This document shows, piece after piece, positions 32,401 to 44,790 of a stretch of DNA of 64,000 bases. A model generated the notes under the pieces. That model did not search any database and was not told where the DNA came from. It saw only the letters and a program-made list of their open reading frames with translations. The translations under genes and the position numbers were made by a program. The first letter of the stretch is position 1; every line of letters begins with the position of its first letter. Source of the DNA: Phoronis australis (taxonomy: Eukaryota; Phoronida; Phoronidae); NCBI GenBank assembly GCA_002633005.1, contig NMRA01000549.1:207872-271871 (forward strand), in the 5' to 3' direction.

Positions 32401-34518
32401 TCATCGATAGCAAATGTTGAATTAAGCAAGACTGACATCGATTATTTAATAATATCCTACTGCTGCATTGCCTCTAGTGGTTTTCTTTGTAAGCAATCTC
32501 AGTATCTTCGATGATTGCATTTTCTCGTGTAACTAGCAATGTTAAACTTGATTTTAAGTTGCTCACTCTAGTGCGTGGAAGTGTTTGAAATTAGTGCATA
32601 CTCCTGATATCTTTGCTGTATGTTCACAGTAGGCTCTGTGTTGATGTTGGTGTGTTAAACCTTCTCAAACTAATTTGAGGTTTGGGAAGTGCATGGAATC
32701 TCACTTTCAAAGTCATGTCAGTATTTTTTTTTGCATTTTACTTCTGATTGTCATTTCAGCTGGGCTGGACCTACCTGAACCTTTTGAAGGTAGAATCTCG
32801 TTCAAAAATGTCACTTTTAATTATCCAATGCGCGAGGACATGCCGATATTCACCGATCTGTCACTTGAGGTCCCTGCTGGTAAGGTGCTGGCGGTGGTGG
32901 GTCCAAGTGGTTCTGGCAAGTCCACAGTTGGGTCACTGATACTCAGATACTATGACGCAATTAAAGGTGAGTGGACTGGAATATTGCACTTGATACTCAC
33001 TACTGTCAACATGTTTGGGATTTGCGTTTTTTCTACAAGTTAGCTAATTTCCATTTTTGTGTAGTTTTGTCTCATTTGCATTCAATAGCACAGTTAATTT
33101 TTGTTACAAATAATCTTCTCCCTGCAGGAAGTATATTTATTGATGGCGTGGACATCACGAAGCTCAATCCTCATTGGTTGCGTAATCACATCGGAACAGT
33201 GAGTCAGGTAATGGAGCAAAGTTCAAGCTTGTCAGATTGTTTCATCTTCAAATGTCACCTACACTCACACTTTTGGTACCAAATTGTCTGTTATCATTGT
33301 AATATTAAAACCATTTTGAAAAAAATTAGAGGTATGCATAGTAATTGATGATGTAATCCATTTGATTTTGCCAGTGTTGCTCAGTCCTTTAATTTGTTCC
33401 CCTCTAAATCTTGGAATATTGGTCTTTTAAATAATTTAAATTGTTTTTGAAATGTTGAAATGAGCCGTCGTAGTAAGGCTTTAATTAATATTTTCTGTGA
33501 ATTTGTGCATCATGAAATAAATACCATGGCAATATGGCAATATACCACAAAAAACAAAGCCTCCCTCTCTTTTATTCCAGGAACCTGTGTTGTTCTCTTG
33601 TTCTATTGCTGACAACATCTCCTACGGTGCTGGTGACCCCATAAGTGTAACTCCGGCTGATATTGTAGCAGCAGCGAAGCAAGCTAATGCTCACACGTTC
33701 ATAGAAACATTCCCTGACAAGTACGACACAATTGTGGGTGAGAGAGGACTTATGTTGTCAGGTGGTCAGAGGCAGAGAGTAGCCATAGCCAGGGCCATTA
33801 TCAAGAATCCAAAGATCCTGCTTTTGGATGAAGCTACAAGGTGATTTGGTTGCTTTGGGGGTGTGGTTTGTGTACATGTTCTCATTTGGTCAGTGAGGTT
33901 GATTTTATGGTCAGTTATCAAAATCATTTTAATAGGAAAATTTGCCCTGAAATAATTACATCAGATCGGTCAATCTGAGTGTATGTTTCAGTCACCATAC
34001 CTCCCGAGTGTATGTCTCAGACACCATACCTCCGTGAAAGCCTTTTAGTTTTGATTTTGTGATGTTCAGAAGAAAAGGTCTGAAAGAAGGCTGGTTGACA
34101 CTTCTTGTTTGCTCTCCAAGACCCAATTTTTAACACATTACTGTCGTAACTTGGTTAATCTTAGCTTAAAGTTGAAGTTGAGGTCTCTAGAAGTATGCGC
34201 AATCTCACTTGAAGGTTGTATTTGTTGAAGTTTTGTTGAAAGACTGTACCTTGAATAGATATTGATTGTTTGATGCTGTTTTACAGTGCCCTTGATGCAG
34301 AGAGTGAGTTCTTAGTTCAAGAAGCATTGGACCGGCTGATGATTGGACGAACTGTGATCACAATAGCACACAGACTATCCACCATAAAGAATGCTGATCT
34401 GATCGCGGTTATAGACCAGGGTCAGGTGGTGGAAACTGGCAATTACAGAGACTTGATGATGATAGAAGGGGGCTTGTTTAGGAAACTAGTCGAACGACAG
34501 ACTATTGAAAATAGGTGA
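26463..34518 (+). CDS. ABCB10: ABCB10-like mitochondrial ABC half-transporter (10 coding exons)
   Basis: Exons: 26463-26775, 27935-28147, 28699-28901, 29318-29452, 30265-30411, 31448-31679, 32760-32966, 33128-33207, 33581-33840, 34287-34518. They join in frame to 673 residues; human ABCB10 is about 738, with most of the difference in the N-terminal leader. The first 60 residues are basic and hydroxylated with almost no acids, as in a mitochondrial presequence. One ABC transmembrane domain spans roughly 95-410, including [20 protein letters not shown]. The nucleotide-binding domain has Walker [10 protein letters not shown] (462-470), Q-loop Gln510, signature LSGGQ (569-573), Walker B ILLLDE (589-594) and switch His625. 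All catalytic residues are intact. The family acts as a homodimer in the inner mitochondrial membrane and is linked to haem biosynthesis and oxidative-stress protection. Exon 2 ends in a five-copy tandem repeat of its own donor. Confidence 0.95.
28132..28340 (+). repeat. Donor-side exon-edge tandem repeat, ABCB10 exon 2
   Basis: Five copies of a 41-bp unit start at 28132, 28173, 28214, 28255 and 28296. Each contains the exon end CTGATGAGTACTTCAG (or AGCTCAG/ACCTCAG), the donor GTATGT and AAGGACAGGATGTCAC. The first copy is the real exon edge; each decoy donor would add a multiple of 41 nt. Confidence 0.95.
30095..30264. repeat. Short tandem repeat before the ABCB10 exon 5 acceptor
   Basis: About 12 copies of a 12-15 bp unit (TTCAAGTCACTT, TTCAAATCACTT, TTGAAGTCACTT) run into the acceptor TTACTTTTTAG. 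They supply most of the pyrimidine context of this splice site. Confidence 0.7.
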
Positions 34519-36400
34519 AACTATGTGAACCAGTGGGTAATACAGTAATTAAGTATGACAAAACTTCTTCATGCCATCAATAATGACACACAGCACAGGT
34601 GTCATGAACTGGTCCAATTACTAAACCATTCTTGTGATTATTTACACTGCAGTTAAGGTGCTTTATCTCAGTAAACCTTGCACATGTAAATTAACTTTTG
34701 CTTAAAAACTACCCAGGGTGTTATGATATCCTATGCCCACTGTCGTCCAGCTGAAGTTGACATCGTGTGTAAGTCTTGATTTGGTGATTCAAGTTTGTGT
34801 TACTATTGAATGTGCAAATTTAACCATGGAGCATGAAGGGCCAAGTCATTCAATCAAGATACATAGTTTATTTGACCCTCACATTTTTCATGCACGGCGA
34901 GACAAACATTCCGTCTGAAGCTGCTAGTAGAGGGTGATCTGGTGTCTTATTACGCTATGTGAAGTAAGCTGTCAGTCGTAATGAGTGGTCACCTGTCATC
35001 AATTGTCAAACTTAATGAAACCTTAGTTCGCTTAGTTTTAACGAGCAATGATTTGCTGGTGAAATTAGTTCTCAAACAATTTCATGTCTCAAGTAAGTGC
35101 TAATTCTCGACAGTATTTAAGTGCTCATGTTTCTGACTGTCTATACACTTAACAGTTTCTCTGATGGTGCACCAATCAATTTCATCTTAGTTTGAGTACT
35201 AATTGACATCTAAAATAAGTCTGCATGATGTTAATTGAATTATTGTTTTTTCCCAGTGGTACTGATTGTAATTTTCATCCCAAACACAGTTTATGGTAAA
35301 ATGGACTCAAGTTCTCCACGAATTCACCATAAGGGGGCTTATGAATTTAAATTAATGAATAATTAATGAGATTTATCATCATTTCAGTTTCACGGCACAG
35401 TCCAAATTAAAAACAGGGACTCTACACTGTTCCCTAAATTTTCATCACTTTTCTAAGTTTTGTGTACTCAGCAGACGAGTGCTAAACTTTTCTAGCACAT
35501 TATGTCAAATTGTGACCTTTTTTCTCATCACATTTTCTAAATATATCTGAAAACTGAGCCTTATTTCAATTAAAATAAAGAAGCATAAAGTCCTTAAACC
35601 ATGGCCATTGGATGAAAAACTCCCCATTTATTTTCCATAATATTAAGAATTCAATGTATAGTTTACTTGATGTAATGCATACAGATAAAATATCAGAGCA
35701 CTAACATCAGATCAGTGTTTGCACTAAATTCAAAATGGGCTGAAACTTTTAGGGAACATAGTTGAGTGACTTAGTAGGACTGTTCTATGCAACCAGTCGC
35801 AGATTTCAGTTGTTTATGTACTTAATGAATGGGAAATAGCAGTTTGAATGAGGGATGGCTGTGACGAAATGTTCAAGAGTGGCTGGGTGAACAATCAACA
35901 GGTTTCAAATGATATGGTATCGGAACATGTGCACACACCCGTGTCAGATGAACGAGTAAACATGTTTATCTTGGGTATGCTATCATGTGAAATCTTATTT
36001 TGGGGTAGCCACAATACATAGCTGGAGATCAGTTGTCTCTAGGTGATGTATGGGATACTATGTGTACTTGTCTAGTCAACAGTGATAAACTAAATCTTCC
36101 TCAGTTGCCATGTACTAAGGATAACTTTCAGTTTGAATTTTAGACCATAGTGTTCCTAGTACATGGTTATAGACTGTGACTGAGAAGAGAACATTGCCTT
36201 TGAAATGTTGAGGTGCCAGACATCATGTTTTGTTAGAAGCTGCATGTAGCAGGCACACTTGGAATATCTAGAGTTAGTTTTGAAAGCCAGGAAAATTGAA
36301 ATTGCTTTGATGCCTGAAGACTGACTTACATGCACAAAACGTTAGTGTATTCAACATTTAATAAAAGATGAATAATAAAAATAGTCATCTACAAAATGGT
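34519..36400 (+). other. ABCB10 3' UTR and downstream flank
   Basis: AT-rich, with no gene seen. ATTAAA occurs near 35405 and AATAAA at 35574-35579 as candidate polyadenylation signals; neither is confirmed. The next gene faces this one tail to tail. Confidence 0.35.
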
Positions 36401-36579
36401 TAAAACACATAGCAAACAGCAAAAAGAGGAGTTAGAACGTAAGGTAAACAGCATTAAGATCACCTGGACTCCTTTTCATAAGACTTGTTGTTGATTAGCA
36501 CATCACTGTAACTATCATTGAATAAAGCTATAGGCAGAGATAATGAGGTGAAGTCAATATGGCCAAACTAGAATAAATT

Positions 36580-36935
36580 CAATCTCCAATTAGGAAGTGT
36601 TTTTTCAAGGAAAATTTGCTGTCGAGATACTCCAATCCAGAAGTAGGCAATGAAGTCCATTCATTTCATATTGTAACTTTAGGAACAATATCTCACGCAA
36701 TTAAAAGTTCTAAATTGAGATTTCTAAAAATGTTTTGCATGTTTTTTTGAATACTCAGCACAGACGTTACTCAGAAAATGGGACCTGTTTCTCTAAGAGT
36801 CTGTTGGCTTTTGTCATTTGACTTTCAACTAAAAGTCAGTCTATGAATGGATGACCCAGTTTCACGAAAACAGGTTAGGGTAGAAAATTTGTCTACTAAG
36901 TCAAGCGACAAAAATCTGTAGTCTGCTGGACTAGA
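36580..36935. repeat. Direct repeat, copy 1 (partner 38950-39262)
   Basis: It shares with the partner, in the same order: GAGAYACTCCAATMMAGAAG, CAATGAAGTCCATTCA, TTAGGAACAATATCT, AAAGTTCTAAATTGAGATTT, TTGGCTTTTGTC and TTTCACRAAAACRGGTTAG. Divergence is moderate. It lies in the convergent interval between ABCB10 and the Kelch gene, possibly inside a Kelch 3' UTR. Confidence 0.8.
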
Positions 36936-37054
36936 CACAAGATAAAACATTTTGAGTAAAAGCACAAGAAAAAGAATAAACTTTTGGCTCTTCATAATCA
37001 GACATGTGACTTTGAATAAAGACAAAAGCCAATAGACTCTTAGAGAAACCGGCC
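36780..37054. mobile_element. 275-bp inverted-repeat element (MITE-like)
   Basis: The left end GGACCTGTTTCTCTAAGAG and following TCTGTTGGCTTTTGTC are mirrored at the right end by GACAAAAGCCAATAGACTCT and TAGAGAAACCGGCC. The terminal inverted repeat is about 35-45 bp. No coding capacity. Confidence 0.7.
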
Positions 37055-38465
37055 TATGGATGTATATCAACAGCAGACTTTCACCGAGCAAGGGTGACCA
37101 GTCACAAAGGTGGCAAGACCCTACCCGTAAACCCCTGGAAACTTAAAAGATACAATTATTGCCCACAAGGCTGTGTTAGAACAGACATACCTGACAAATA
37201 GTCTTCAGGAACATGACAGATTGCAGCGGGGGTTATCTGAGTGGCCGCCATTGCTGATTAATGAAATGCCCCTTTTGGGCAGCATGTACGTAACTATGGA
37301 GTTGTACACTGTGTCATCTCTGACACTTTAACCTCAAAAACCTCGCAAATAAAAAGGTCATGGATATGAATATTTACTAAATCAACATTTATACCATGAA
37401 TGGTGAACAGCACATCTTGCACAACACATAACAAAAGAAGTCATTGAAATGCTTCACACAACAGGTTTATGAAAGAGGTCTCGGATGAGTAGGTACATAC
37501 ATTCTACACACCACAGCATTTTCATTAACCTAACATCAGAGGGCACTGACGGCAAGTCTGTGGCTAAAAATAGCTTTGATACAGGCAGTGTTAGTGTCCA
37601 AGAGTTATCCTCAGATATTTCCATTGCTCTTAAATAAATGTAAGGCAAATCATAAACTTTGCCCAATTCACAAGATGGTTTGAAAATCAGTCTTAGCACG
37701 GCAACAGCTTTTTATCAGTAATTCTGTATATATTTTATGAGGGCATTTGCAGACTACTTCCTCTGTACAGTTTTTAACAGCAATGTGTAATTGAAAATCT
37801 GACGTAGGATTCTTATGAATATTCATCGTCAGGGCCACACAACTGTAGTTTCATTACATAAATGACATACCATATCGTACTTCACAAGGAGGAAATTCTT
37901 CCCAACTGGTTTTAAGTCAATTTTCATCAAACAGTCTTCCAGAAATTTTGTTTTCTGTTGAAAAATATTCCAACAGCCAAAAGTAACCTCTGCACTGGAA
38001 CCTGATCAGGAGTAGACTTCTCACACTCCTTTGAATAGCAAGCATTATCAACAGTTTCTAAAGAAACCTTTTCCAAAACCAGTGCCTTTACCAAAGGCCA
38101 CAACAGCTGAAGATCACAAGCAATAGGGGGTTCCCCATCATATCCTCAAAAGTGACCCCAGCTTGCTGAAGTTTATGTAGGACCTTATCGACAACTCTGT
38201 GCGTTTAATAACAAAATAGCTAGAGAACTGTAGATTGAAAGCCTGTAAAATTTGATTTTGCCTTTTTATAATTTATTAAATGAATCATTTGACCATATTT
38301 CTAATAAAATTTACCAAAAAAGAAAGGTACATTAATAGCAGAAAAAACAGTATCAATAACATGACCAAATTTATTTGACATAAATGCTCAATGTGTCATA
38401 TGAATCTGATTAGTCATTTCTGAGACTTGGCGTTCAAAAGAAAGCCGAATTTGGTCATTTTTATA

Positions 38466-38762
38466 GGGTGCTACACCCGGGGGTATCACTCATATTGACA
38501 AGGTGCCCGCAGACATGTACTAAAAACTGCTGAGACCCCCTATTGCAGGTACCAGGTCTGCTTTTTCCCACCCCTTTTGGAGGATAGATTTTTCATTTTT
38601 AAGAAAGGTACGTTTTTAAGAAACTGGATGAAATGGAAATTTAGGGGCCTATTGGACCCTGTACTGGTTCCACAATTTTGTTGAAAAAGTACCGCCTACC
38701 TGCACTTTTTGGTAAATGCCTGCAGGCACCTTGTCAATATGAGTGACCCCCCAGGGTACTAC
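38466..38762. mobile_element. 295-bp MITE with about 45-bp terminal inverted repeats
   Basis: The left end GTGCTACACCCGGGGGTATC, then ACTCATATTGACAAGGTGCC, is mirrored by the right end GGCACCTTGTCAATATGAGT then GACCCCCCAGGGTACTAC. The inverted repeat is nearly perfect over about 30 bp. No coding capacity. Confidence 0.85.
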
Positions 38763-38949
38763 ATGACTTTAGAAATGATAATATCCACTACACTGCATAG
38801 GATTGAGGTTCCCAATGATATCAGTGTGCACGAGAGTGAGGATCCTAAAGACAATACGTCAACAAGAGGTTTGTAATATCCAGTAAAAACATGAACCCAG
38901 TTAACTTGCATTTACAGTAGTTTTAAACAAAATTGACGAAGTCCATCAA

Positions 38950-39262
38950 AATTTGATTGGTTTTGCCAAATTTACTGCCGAGAGACTCCAATAAAGAAGT
39001 ACGCAATGAAGTCCATTCAGTTCATAGTGTAACATTAGGAACAATATCTGGCCAACTTAAAAAGTTCTAAATTGAGATTTCTAAAGAGGTGTTCCTCAAA
39101 CAAAACTGTCAAAGCCTTTTTCTCAAAGTCTTTTGGCTTTTGTCTTACAGATAAAAAGCAGTCTACAGATGGCTTACCCCATTTCACAAAAACGGGTTAG
39201 ATTAGAAAATCTGTCTACAATTCAAAGTCAGACAACAGAAACCTGTAGTTGAAACTAGATTA
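38950..39262. repeat. Direct repeat, copy 2 (partner 36580-36935)
   Basis: Second member of the approximately 300-bp direct repeat, about 2.4 kb from the first. It lacks the right-hand inverted-repeat end found beyond copy 1, so either copy 1 received an extra insertion or copy 2 is truncated. Confidence 0.8.
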
Positions 39263-40009
39263 GGAATATGAGACCATTTGAAATTTAGCCAAGAATACTT
39301 GCTTCGAAATTCCAATTAGAATATCTATATTTTTGAAAACTACAGTGTATCACCAAACAATTAATTGAAATACAGTAACAAGTCCTTCATATCAGACACT
39401 AAAAAATATTTACCAAAAATGACATTTCTGTGATTTTTAAGTAAAGGAGAATATTTAGTCCTTGAGAAGTGTAAATTCACAGTGTCTGACCAGTTTCACG
39501 GAACACTTATGAAAAAACTTTCCCAAATTAATGGATGCTAACGGATAGTATGGAGTTTACCTGTGCGCAATTACTTCACCAAGTTGAAACAGAGCACACA
39601 CAGTACTCGGTGCGGTAAGATGCAGCAGGACTCCTTGGAAATAGGGCACGTGGAGTTAATTCAATATTCATATTATGCAACTCAAGCTTAAGTCATATCA
39701 ATTACGGAGCTCCATACCAAACCTGCACCAGACTATTCTTACTATGAGGAGAACTGACAGCGTGCCTGGTGGGACATCATTACATTAAGTGCCTGATCAC
39801 ACCTTGCGTGACAAATACTTTGATCTACTTCACAACAGTTAAGAAACTAAGGAGTACAAGATAACAATTGAAAGCTTCAAGTAAACAGATGTTATCGAGA
39901 CCAACGCACACAGTGGAGTGTAACCATCAAGACCCAAGATGTTCAACTCGGGAGCACATAGTAGCAGCAAAAGACACATTATCTAGATATCATTTACATT
40001 GAATTTCTA

Positions 40010-40015
40010 TTTAAT
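40010..40015 (-). terminator. Candidate polyadenylation signal of the Kelch gene
   Basis: ATTAAA on the minus strand, about 125 nt past the stop. A longer 3' UTR reaching into the repeats further downstream is equally possible. Confidence 0.25.
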
Positions 40016-40136
40016 ATTAGCATTGCATTCAGGTTTACACGACAGAGACATTTCACACTATGTGTGATCCTGCTCTCCAACAAGAGCAGAGGCAGCTATA
40101 AATAAGAGCAGTGAGAATGATTGGGTGGTTAGACGC

Positions 40137-42367
40137 TCAATCCAGATCGACACCATCCTGGAACCATGGTATCTTCAACACACAAGAGCCTACCCCAGTC
40201 ATACTGCGCGCTAGGGCACCCACCGTCTCCCATGTACCAGACGGCACATCATAACGCGATACCATCTTCTGACCAGTTTTTGTTTGTACATTGTACCCTC
40301 CTAGCACGTAGATCTGACTTTGGTAGACGACACACGAGGCCTCCTTATGAGATATTGACAATGGAGCAATAATTGACCATTGGTCAGTGTCTGGGTCATA
40401 ACACTCTGACTGCATCACAGGCTGCGCTTGCTGATTGGCGTTCAAGTTACACCCTCCGAACACGTACAGTTTATGGTCAGCGACACACATCACGTGCCAA
40501 CCACGGGGCGTCAACATGGGGGCCATGTCTTCCCACTGCTGCTCTTCGGTGTCAAAACGCTGTAAGTCGGGCGTGAAGTGGTTATTACTGTAACCACCGG
40601 CTATGAAGATGAACTGGAAGAAAACGGCACCAGCATGAGCATGATACGACATAGGCATAGCAGGGATCAACTCCCAACTGTTAGTCATGGGGTCATAGAC
40701 CTCCGCCGAGGCCAGGCTGCCCTCTTTGTACTTTCCTCCCATTGCATAGATTTTGTCAAACACCTGCCCAGCAAAGAAGTAAGCCCGTTTGCAGTTCATC
40801 GAGGCTACTTGATACCAAGCATTGAAACGTGGGTCGTAACGCAGCACCGTGTTAACAGCCGACTCGCCATGTGCGCACTGCGTTGTGCAGCCACCGAGCA
40901 CGTACAGGAAGTTATTGAAGACGACCACCTGCATGTGACTCAGTGCATTAGGCAATGTTGCCACCTCATGCATATTGAGGAGAGTACTTGCTGTGATCTG
41001 ATCCTCATACGCGTTCAGCTCATCATGGAGGCCAGGAAACGGGTGGATCTCACGACCACCAATGCTGACCATCCGTTCAAGGAAAGAGCGCATGGTATAC
41101 TGCTCCTCCTTGTGGAGTGGCTGCGAGTGCGGAACTACGTGATAGTTTAATGCATCCAGCACCATGTCACGCAGATCTACATTGGACATCATCGCTTTGA
41201 CTGTCTGCACATTTTTCACAAGATCCTCCGGACTTATAAGTGGAAACCTTAAATTCTTCATCAAGGGAATGGCATACTCCTCATGACTAGAGTCCTGTTG
41301 TAGCCAAGTCCAAGCAACTCGAAACAGTTCAATTTCTTTCAATCGCAGAGAATCACATTTGAGACAGTTTAACATCTGCTCATAAGTCAACAAATGTAGG
41401 GTTCCCTCCACGGCAATATGCAGCAGGTTGTCAGATATAAACGTATCAATCTGCCTCAACGCATTCGTCATACTGTACAGTTTGGCTGTATTAATGAAGT
41501 CAAAGAAGTTACTGGTGGTCATACCACTCAGAAAGTTGCGCTCACAGAACTCAATCACCGGCGTCACCTGTAGGTGAGTGGCAGCAGCAGTCACGTCAAA
41601 AATGTCATCCCCCTCCAGGACAGTAGTGGAGGTGTAGATAATTTCCAACACCTTTTCCAGCCCCTTGGCAGTCACACCCTTGAGCTCTATCTCTCGTTGG
41701 TTACACTCCTTCATACCACTGGTGAACATGGAGCGAAAGTAGTCGGAGCACGATACAAGTATCACCTTGTGCACGGGGAACTGCTGACCTAGAATAAGGA
41801 AGGAAGCTCAGATGGTGTACATGATAACAGTATTGTTCTTGGCAGACATGAAACTGGCACAAGTCACAGACCAATAAATGTATACCTAAAATTTTGTAAA
41901 ACGGACTCGCAGCAAGTCTATCCCAAATGATCTTCAAAAGAGTGAAACATCAGACCAAAACAACTTTTCAGGCTTTTAAAAAATTTGATGATTTGCCACA
42001 TAGTTGATCGAGATCTGTTGAAGTTATCATAGCATATACCACTCCCATATTGGTCACATAAAAACTGCAATCAAGGATTTGCCAATGGTAGAAATGAAAA
42101 GTAGAAATCTTTTCATACAACNNNNNNNNNNNNNNNNNNCAAATAATGACACAATGTCTGAGCAAGTAATGCAGTTCACAGGCACATGCTACCTTCAGCT
42201 ATTAAAGTTACATCGCACAGGGTCCCCTCAAACTTGAGTTTATGAAGTCCTTGCAGTATTTTGATGCCATGTTCCAGCGTGGTCTTGGGTTTGGTTACCA
42301 ACTCAATTCCATTCACTTCTGGCTCAGTCATGTCTAAGCAGCGTCTCTTGGCCCGTCTATCGCTCAT
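40137..42367 (-). CDS. BTB-BACK-Kelch protein, KLHL9/KLHL13-like
   Basis: Two coding exons on the minus strand: 42367-42193 (175 nt) and 41788-40137 (1652 nt), phase-1 junction, 608 residues. The start is the ATG giving MSDRRAKRRC. BTB domain about residues 35-150 (LCDVTLIAEG, FPVHKVILVSCSDYFRSMF), BACK domain about 155-260 (FCERNFLSGM, LFRVAWTWLQ, NLRFPLISPEDLV), then six Kelch blades about 300-600 with paired glycines (YVLGG, YAMGG, FIAGG, YVFGG, YVLGG) and Y..P....W signatures. This layout is that of Cullin-3 ubiquitin-ligase substrate adaptors; similarity is strongest to KLHL9/KLHL13 (for example AVNTVLRYDPRFNAWYQVAS). Substrate unknown. The intron holds an 18-N gap. Confidence 0.93.
42122..42139. 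other. Assembly gap (18 N)
   Basis: Eighteen undetermined bases inside the Kelch intron; the coding exons are unaffected. Confidence 1.
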
Positions 42368-42790
42368 TGACTGCTTCAGTTAGGCTCTTGTAAACTGAAG
42401 TATGGAAAACAACAAAATGGACAGTCTATTACATTGTTCGATCTCAGTTAGGTTCTTGTGAACTGAATTATGGAAAACAAAGTGAAATAGACAGTCTAGC
42501 ACATCGTTCACCCTTTGATCTCAGTTAGGCTCTTATAAACTGAAGTATGAAAACGAAGTAAATTGGAAGTCTATCCTACTATTCACCCTTCACTCTTACA
42601 AACTGTCAGATGTATGGAAAACAAAAGTGAACTGTGGACAACGAAGTGAATTGAACACTCTAACCAAATATTCACCATTCGATCTCGGGCTCTTGTAAAC
42701 TGTCTGAAGTATGGAAAACAAAACTAAGTTTGGAAAACACAGTGAATTGGACAGTCTAACATACTGCTCACCTCTCCATCTCCGGAATTG
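42368..42790 (-). repeat. Acceptor-side exon-edge tandem repeat, first Kelch coding exon
   Basis: On the minus strand the exon opens at an acceptor TTTTCCATACTTCAG (exon edge at 42394), followed by TTTACAAGAGCCTAACTGAA and the ATG 27 nt in. The same acceptor plus leader recurs upstream with edges near 42463, 42540, 42603 and 42700 (spacing 63-97 bp). So there are five acceptors in a row, the last used in my model. An upstream untranslated exon is implied but not located. Confidence 0.75.
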
Positions 42791-43164
42791 CCGATATTGA
42801 AATCTATTAACTAAAGCGAACTACTGCTGTTTTAATCCAGTTGAAAAAATCTGAGATCCCATAATCATCCAGGTATTAGTGGGATATCTACAGCACAATC
42901 TCACCAATTTAGGACATGGTGAGGCAAACAAAAGAAATTCAACTTTTCATTTTTTTTCATGTCAGAGGCACTCCACCAAAATGGCTCATTCAAATGGAAT
43001 GGGCAAATGTTTCTCTGAGGTGAGGTCCTTGACAACTGTTTGCAGGTCCTACCCTGAATGTGCACGTATTGGGCGGTGAGAGAAATCACCAATGGTTGAC
43101 CCCAGAACATTGCAATATGGAGATGTGACCTCGAATAGAAGAGTAGGTGACACAAGGTGACGTC

Positions 43165-43310
43165 AAGAAATTTAACTCTTCCAAGCTTGAACAAAGACTA
43201 TCACAATCAAACTTTTTTTCGATTATTCCTTTCTTCAATTGTCCAAATCAGAAACTGATCATTTTTACACTGCTCGTGCTAGGGGATATGACGTTGGGAA
43301 GAGTTAAAGA
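43165..43310. mobile_element. Short inverted-repeat element
   Basis: TTTAACTCTTCCAAGC at the left and TTGGGAAGAGTTAAAG at the right form a roughly 14-bp terminal inverted repeat around 140 bp. The interior resembles 45.03-45.13 kb. Confidence 0.5.
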
Positions 43311-44055
43311 CGGCCTCCTAAGGTGCCCCTTTATACGCAAAAGGTACTTATAGAAACATGACTTTGATGGTTTAATCAGTATGAGACATAATTTCACCAA
43401 AAAGCTTCCAACATGTGGAGGACCTATGCGATGACTACCGTCTACTACCCAGACGGTGGTATTGTCTAGTTCCAGCTAGCCATGAAAATGTTTTTATGAT
43501 CAACTTCAGCCAACTCCACACATTTGCAAGAAAAAAATTTGCTTCCCTAGCCAAGTCCATGCTTGCCGGTGAGAAAGTTTCCCCATGTCTCTGGCCCTCG
43601 CTAAGCTAGCCTCAGCTTCCGCCAACCCAACAAACAATCAATGACCAACAGACAATGCAGCCCACCACACTCATGAACCACAGCCCACCTTTACAACAAA
43701 TGCTGAGTCGCAAAGATGGCAGACCGCCTGCATATTCTCTTCCAAGTCAATTAAGGAAAGTTAACGTTGAAAAATGAAACTTAGAAAAGACAATGCACTC
43801 AGTCGTAAGAATGACAATGACTCAATCAATGACTGAGTCTGAGAACTGGCTGGAAAGATGGTAAAGCCTGAGCGAAGGATCAGCGTTTCACTTCATTCAA
43901 CTTCAATTAAAACAAAATATAACACAACGTACACTTTAGACCGACTTCGTGAACCAACCTTCCACTGGAAATCTCGACGATTCATTAAAGATTTTTAATT
44001 ACTCATAAAAACAGAAGCCGAAAACGCTAAACATTTCAAGAAGTTCAACCAGCAG

Positions 44056-44063
44056 TGACGTCA
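44056..44063. promoter_or_regulatory. Full CRE palindrome TGACGTCA
   Basis: A perfect CREB/ATF consensus in the divergent interval upstream of the Kelch gene. It could belong to the Kelch promoter, but no start site is visible and chance occurrence cannot be excluded. Confidence 0.25.
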
Positions 44064-44697
44064 TGTGTAACAAAACAATGAAAAATGAGCACGTTGAAAT
44101 TTATTTTCTTTTAACATTTAACACATTTAAATTTATATGTCAATAAAAGAAGCTTTTTTACCAATTTTACCATGGTACATCCGCTAAAATTCCAATACTG
44201 AGTGATAAATATTAAATATCAATTCCCACAACACTTTAATTGTTAGACCACACAAGAAAGATGGTTGCCGTTGAATAGTTTACTGGTATCCCAGCTAAGT
44301 CTAAAGGTGATACTAAAATTTAAGTCAAGCGTAGGCTACTTGTCAGAATTCTTGATCATGCACAGGGTATATAGGTTTGGCTTTATTTCTACAAAATGGC
44401 TTTTCTTTGGTTCTCATGCTCAACCTTGTCAGTTTAGGCAACAGTGAAAAGGTGATTTTTTTGTATTTTATTTGTTGACATTGTTTGTCGTATTTGGCTG
44501 TACAGTTTCTTGGTTCAGCTGAGGATTGAACTAGCGACCCACTGAAAAAATATAAAAATAATTGCAGGCGGTCTGCTACACATTGTACCAGACGTGCGCA
44601 GGCAGCGCATGTGGGCCCATGCACTGATTACCTGGAAATAGTTTTGTGCTTTGTTATAATATGTAGTTAAAACCGAGCTGAGGAGCTAGAAACCTGA

Positions 44698-44790
44698 CTC
44701 AAAGGTCTAGCAGTGTGGCCCAGTGGGACTTGAACCCATGATCTTGAGTAAAGAAGGCGGACACCATCACACTAGGCCACACTGCCTCCT
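44698..44790 (-). repeat. tRNA-derived SINE or tRNA pseudogene
   Basis: The minus strand shows TGGCCTAGTGTGATGG (A-box like) and GGGTTCAAGTCCCA (B box, with a TGGG/CCCA arm). The ends carry an 11-bp inverted repeat GCAGTGTGGCC/GGCCACACTGC, longer than a tRNA acceptor stem, so this is not a normal tRNA gene. Confidence 0.5.

Noticed and set aside
40578-41150. 190-codon plus-strand open frame
   Set aside because: It lies antisense within the conserved Kelch exon and has no recognisable domain.
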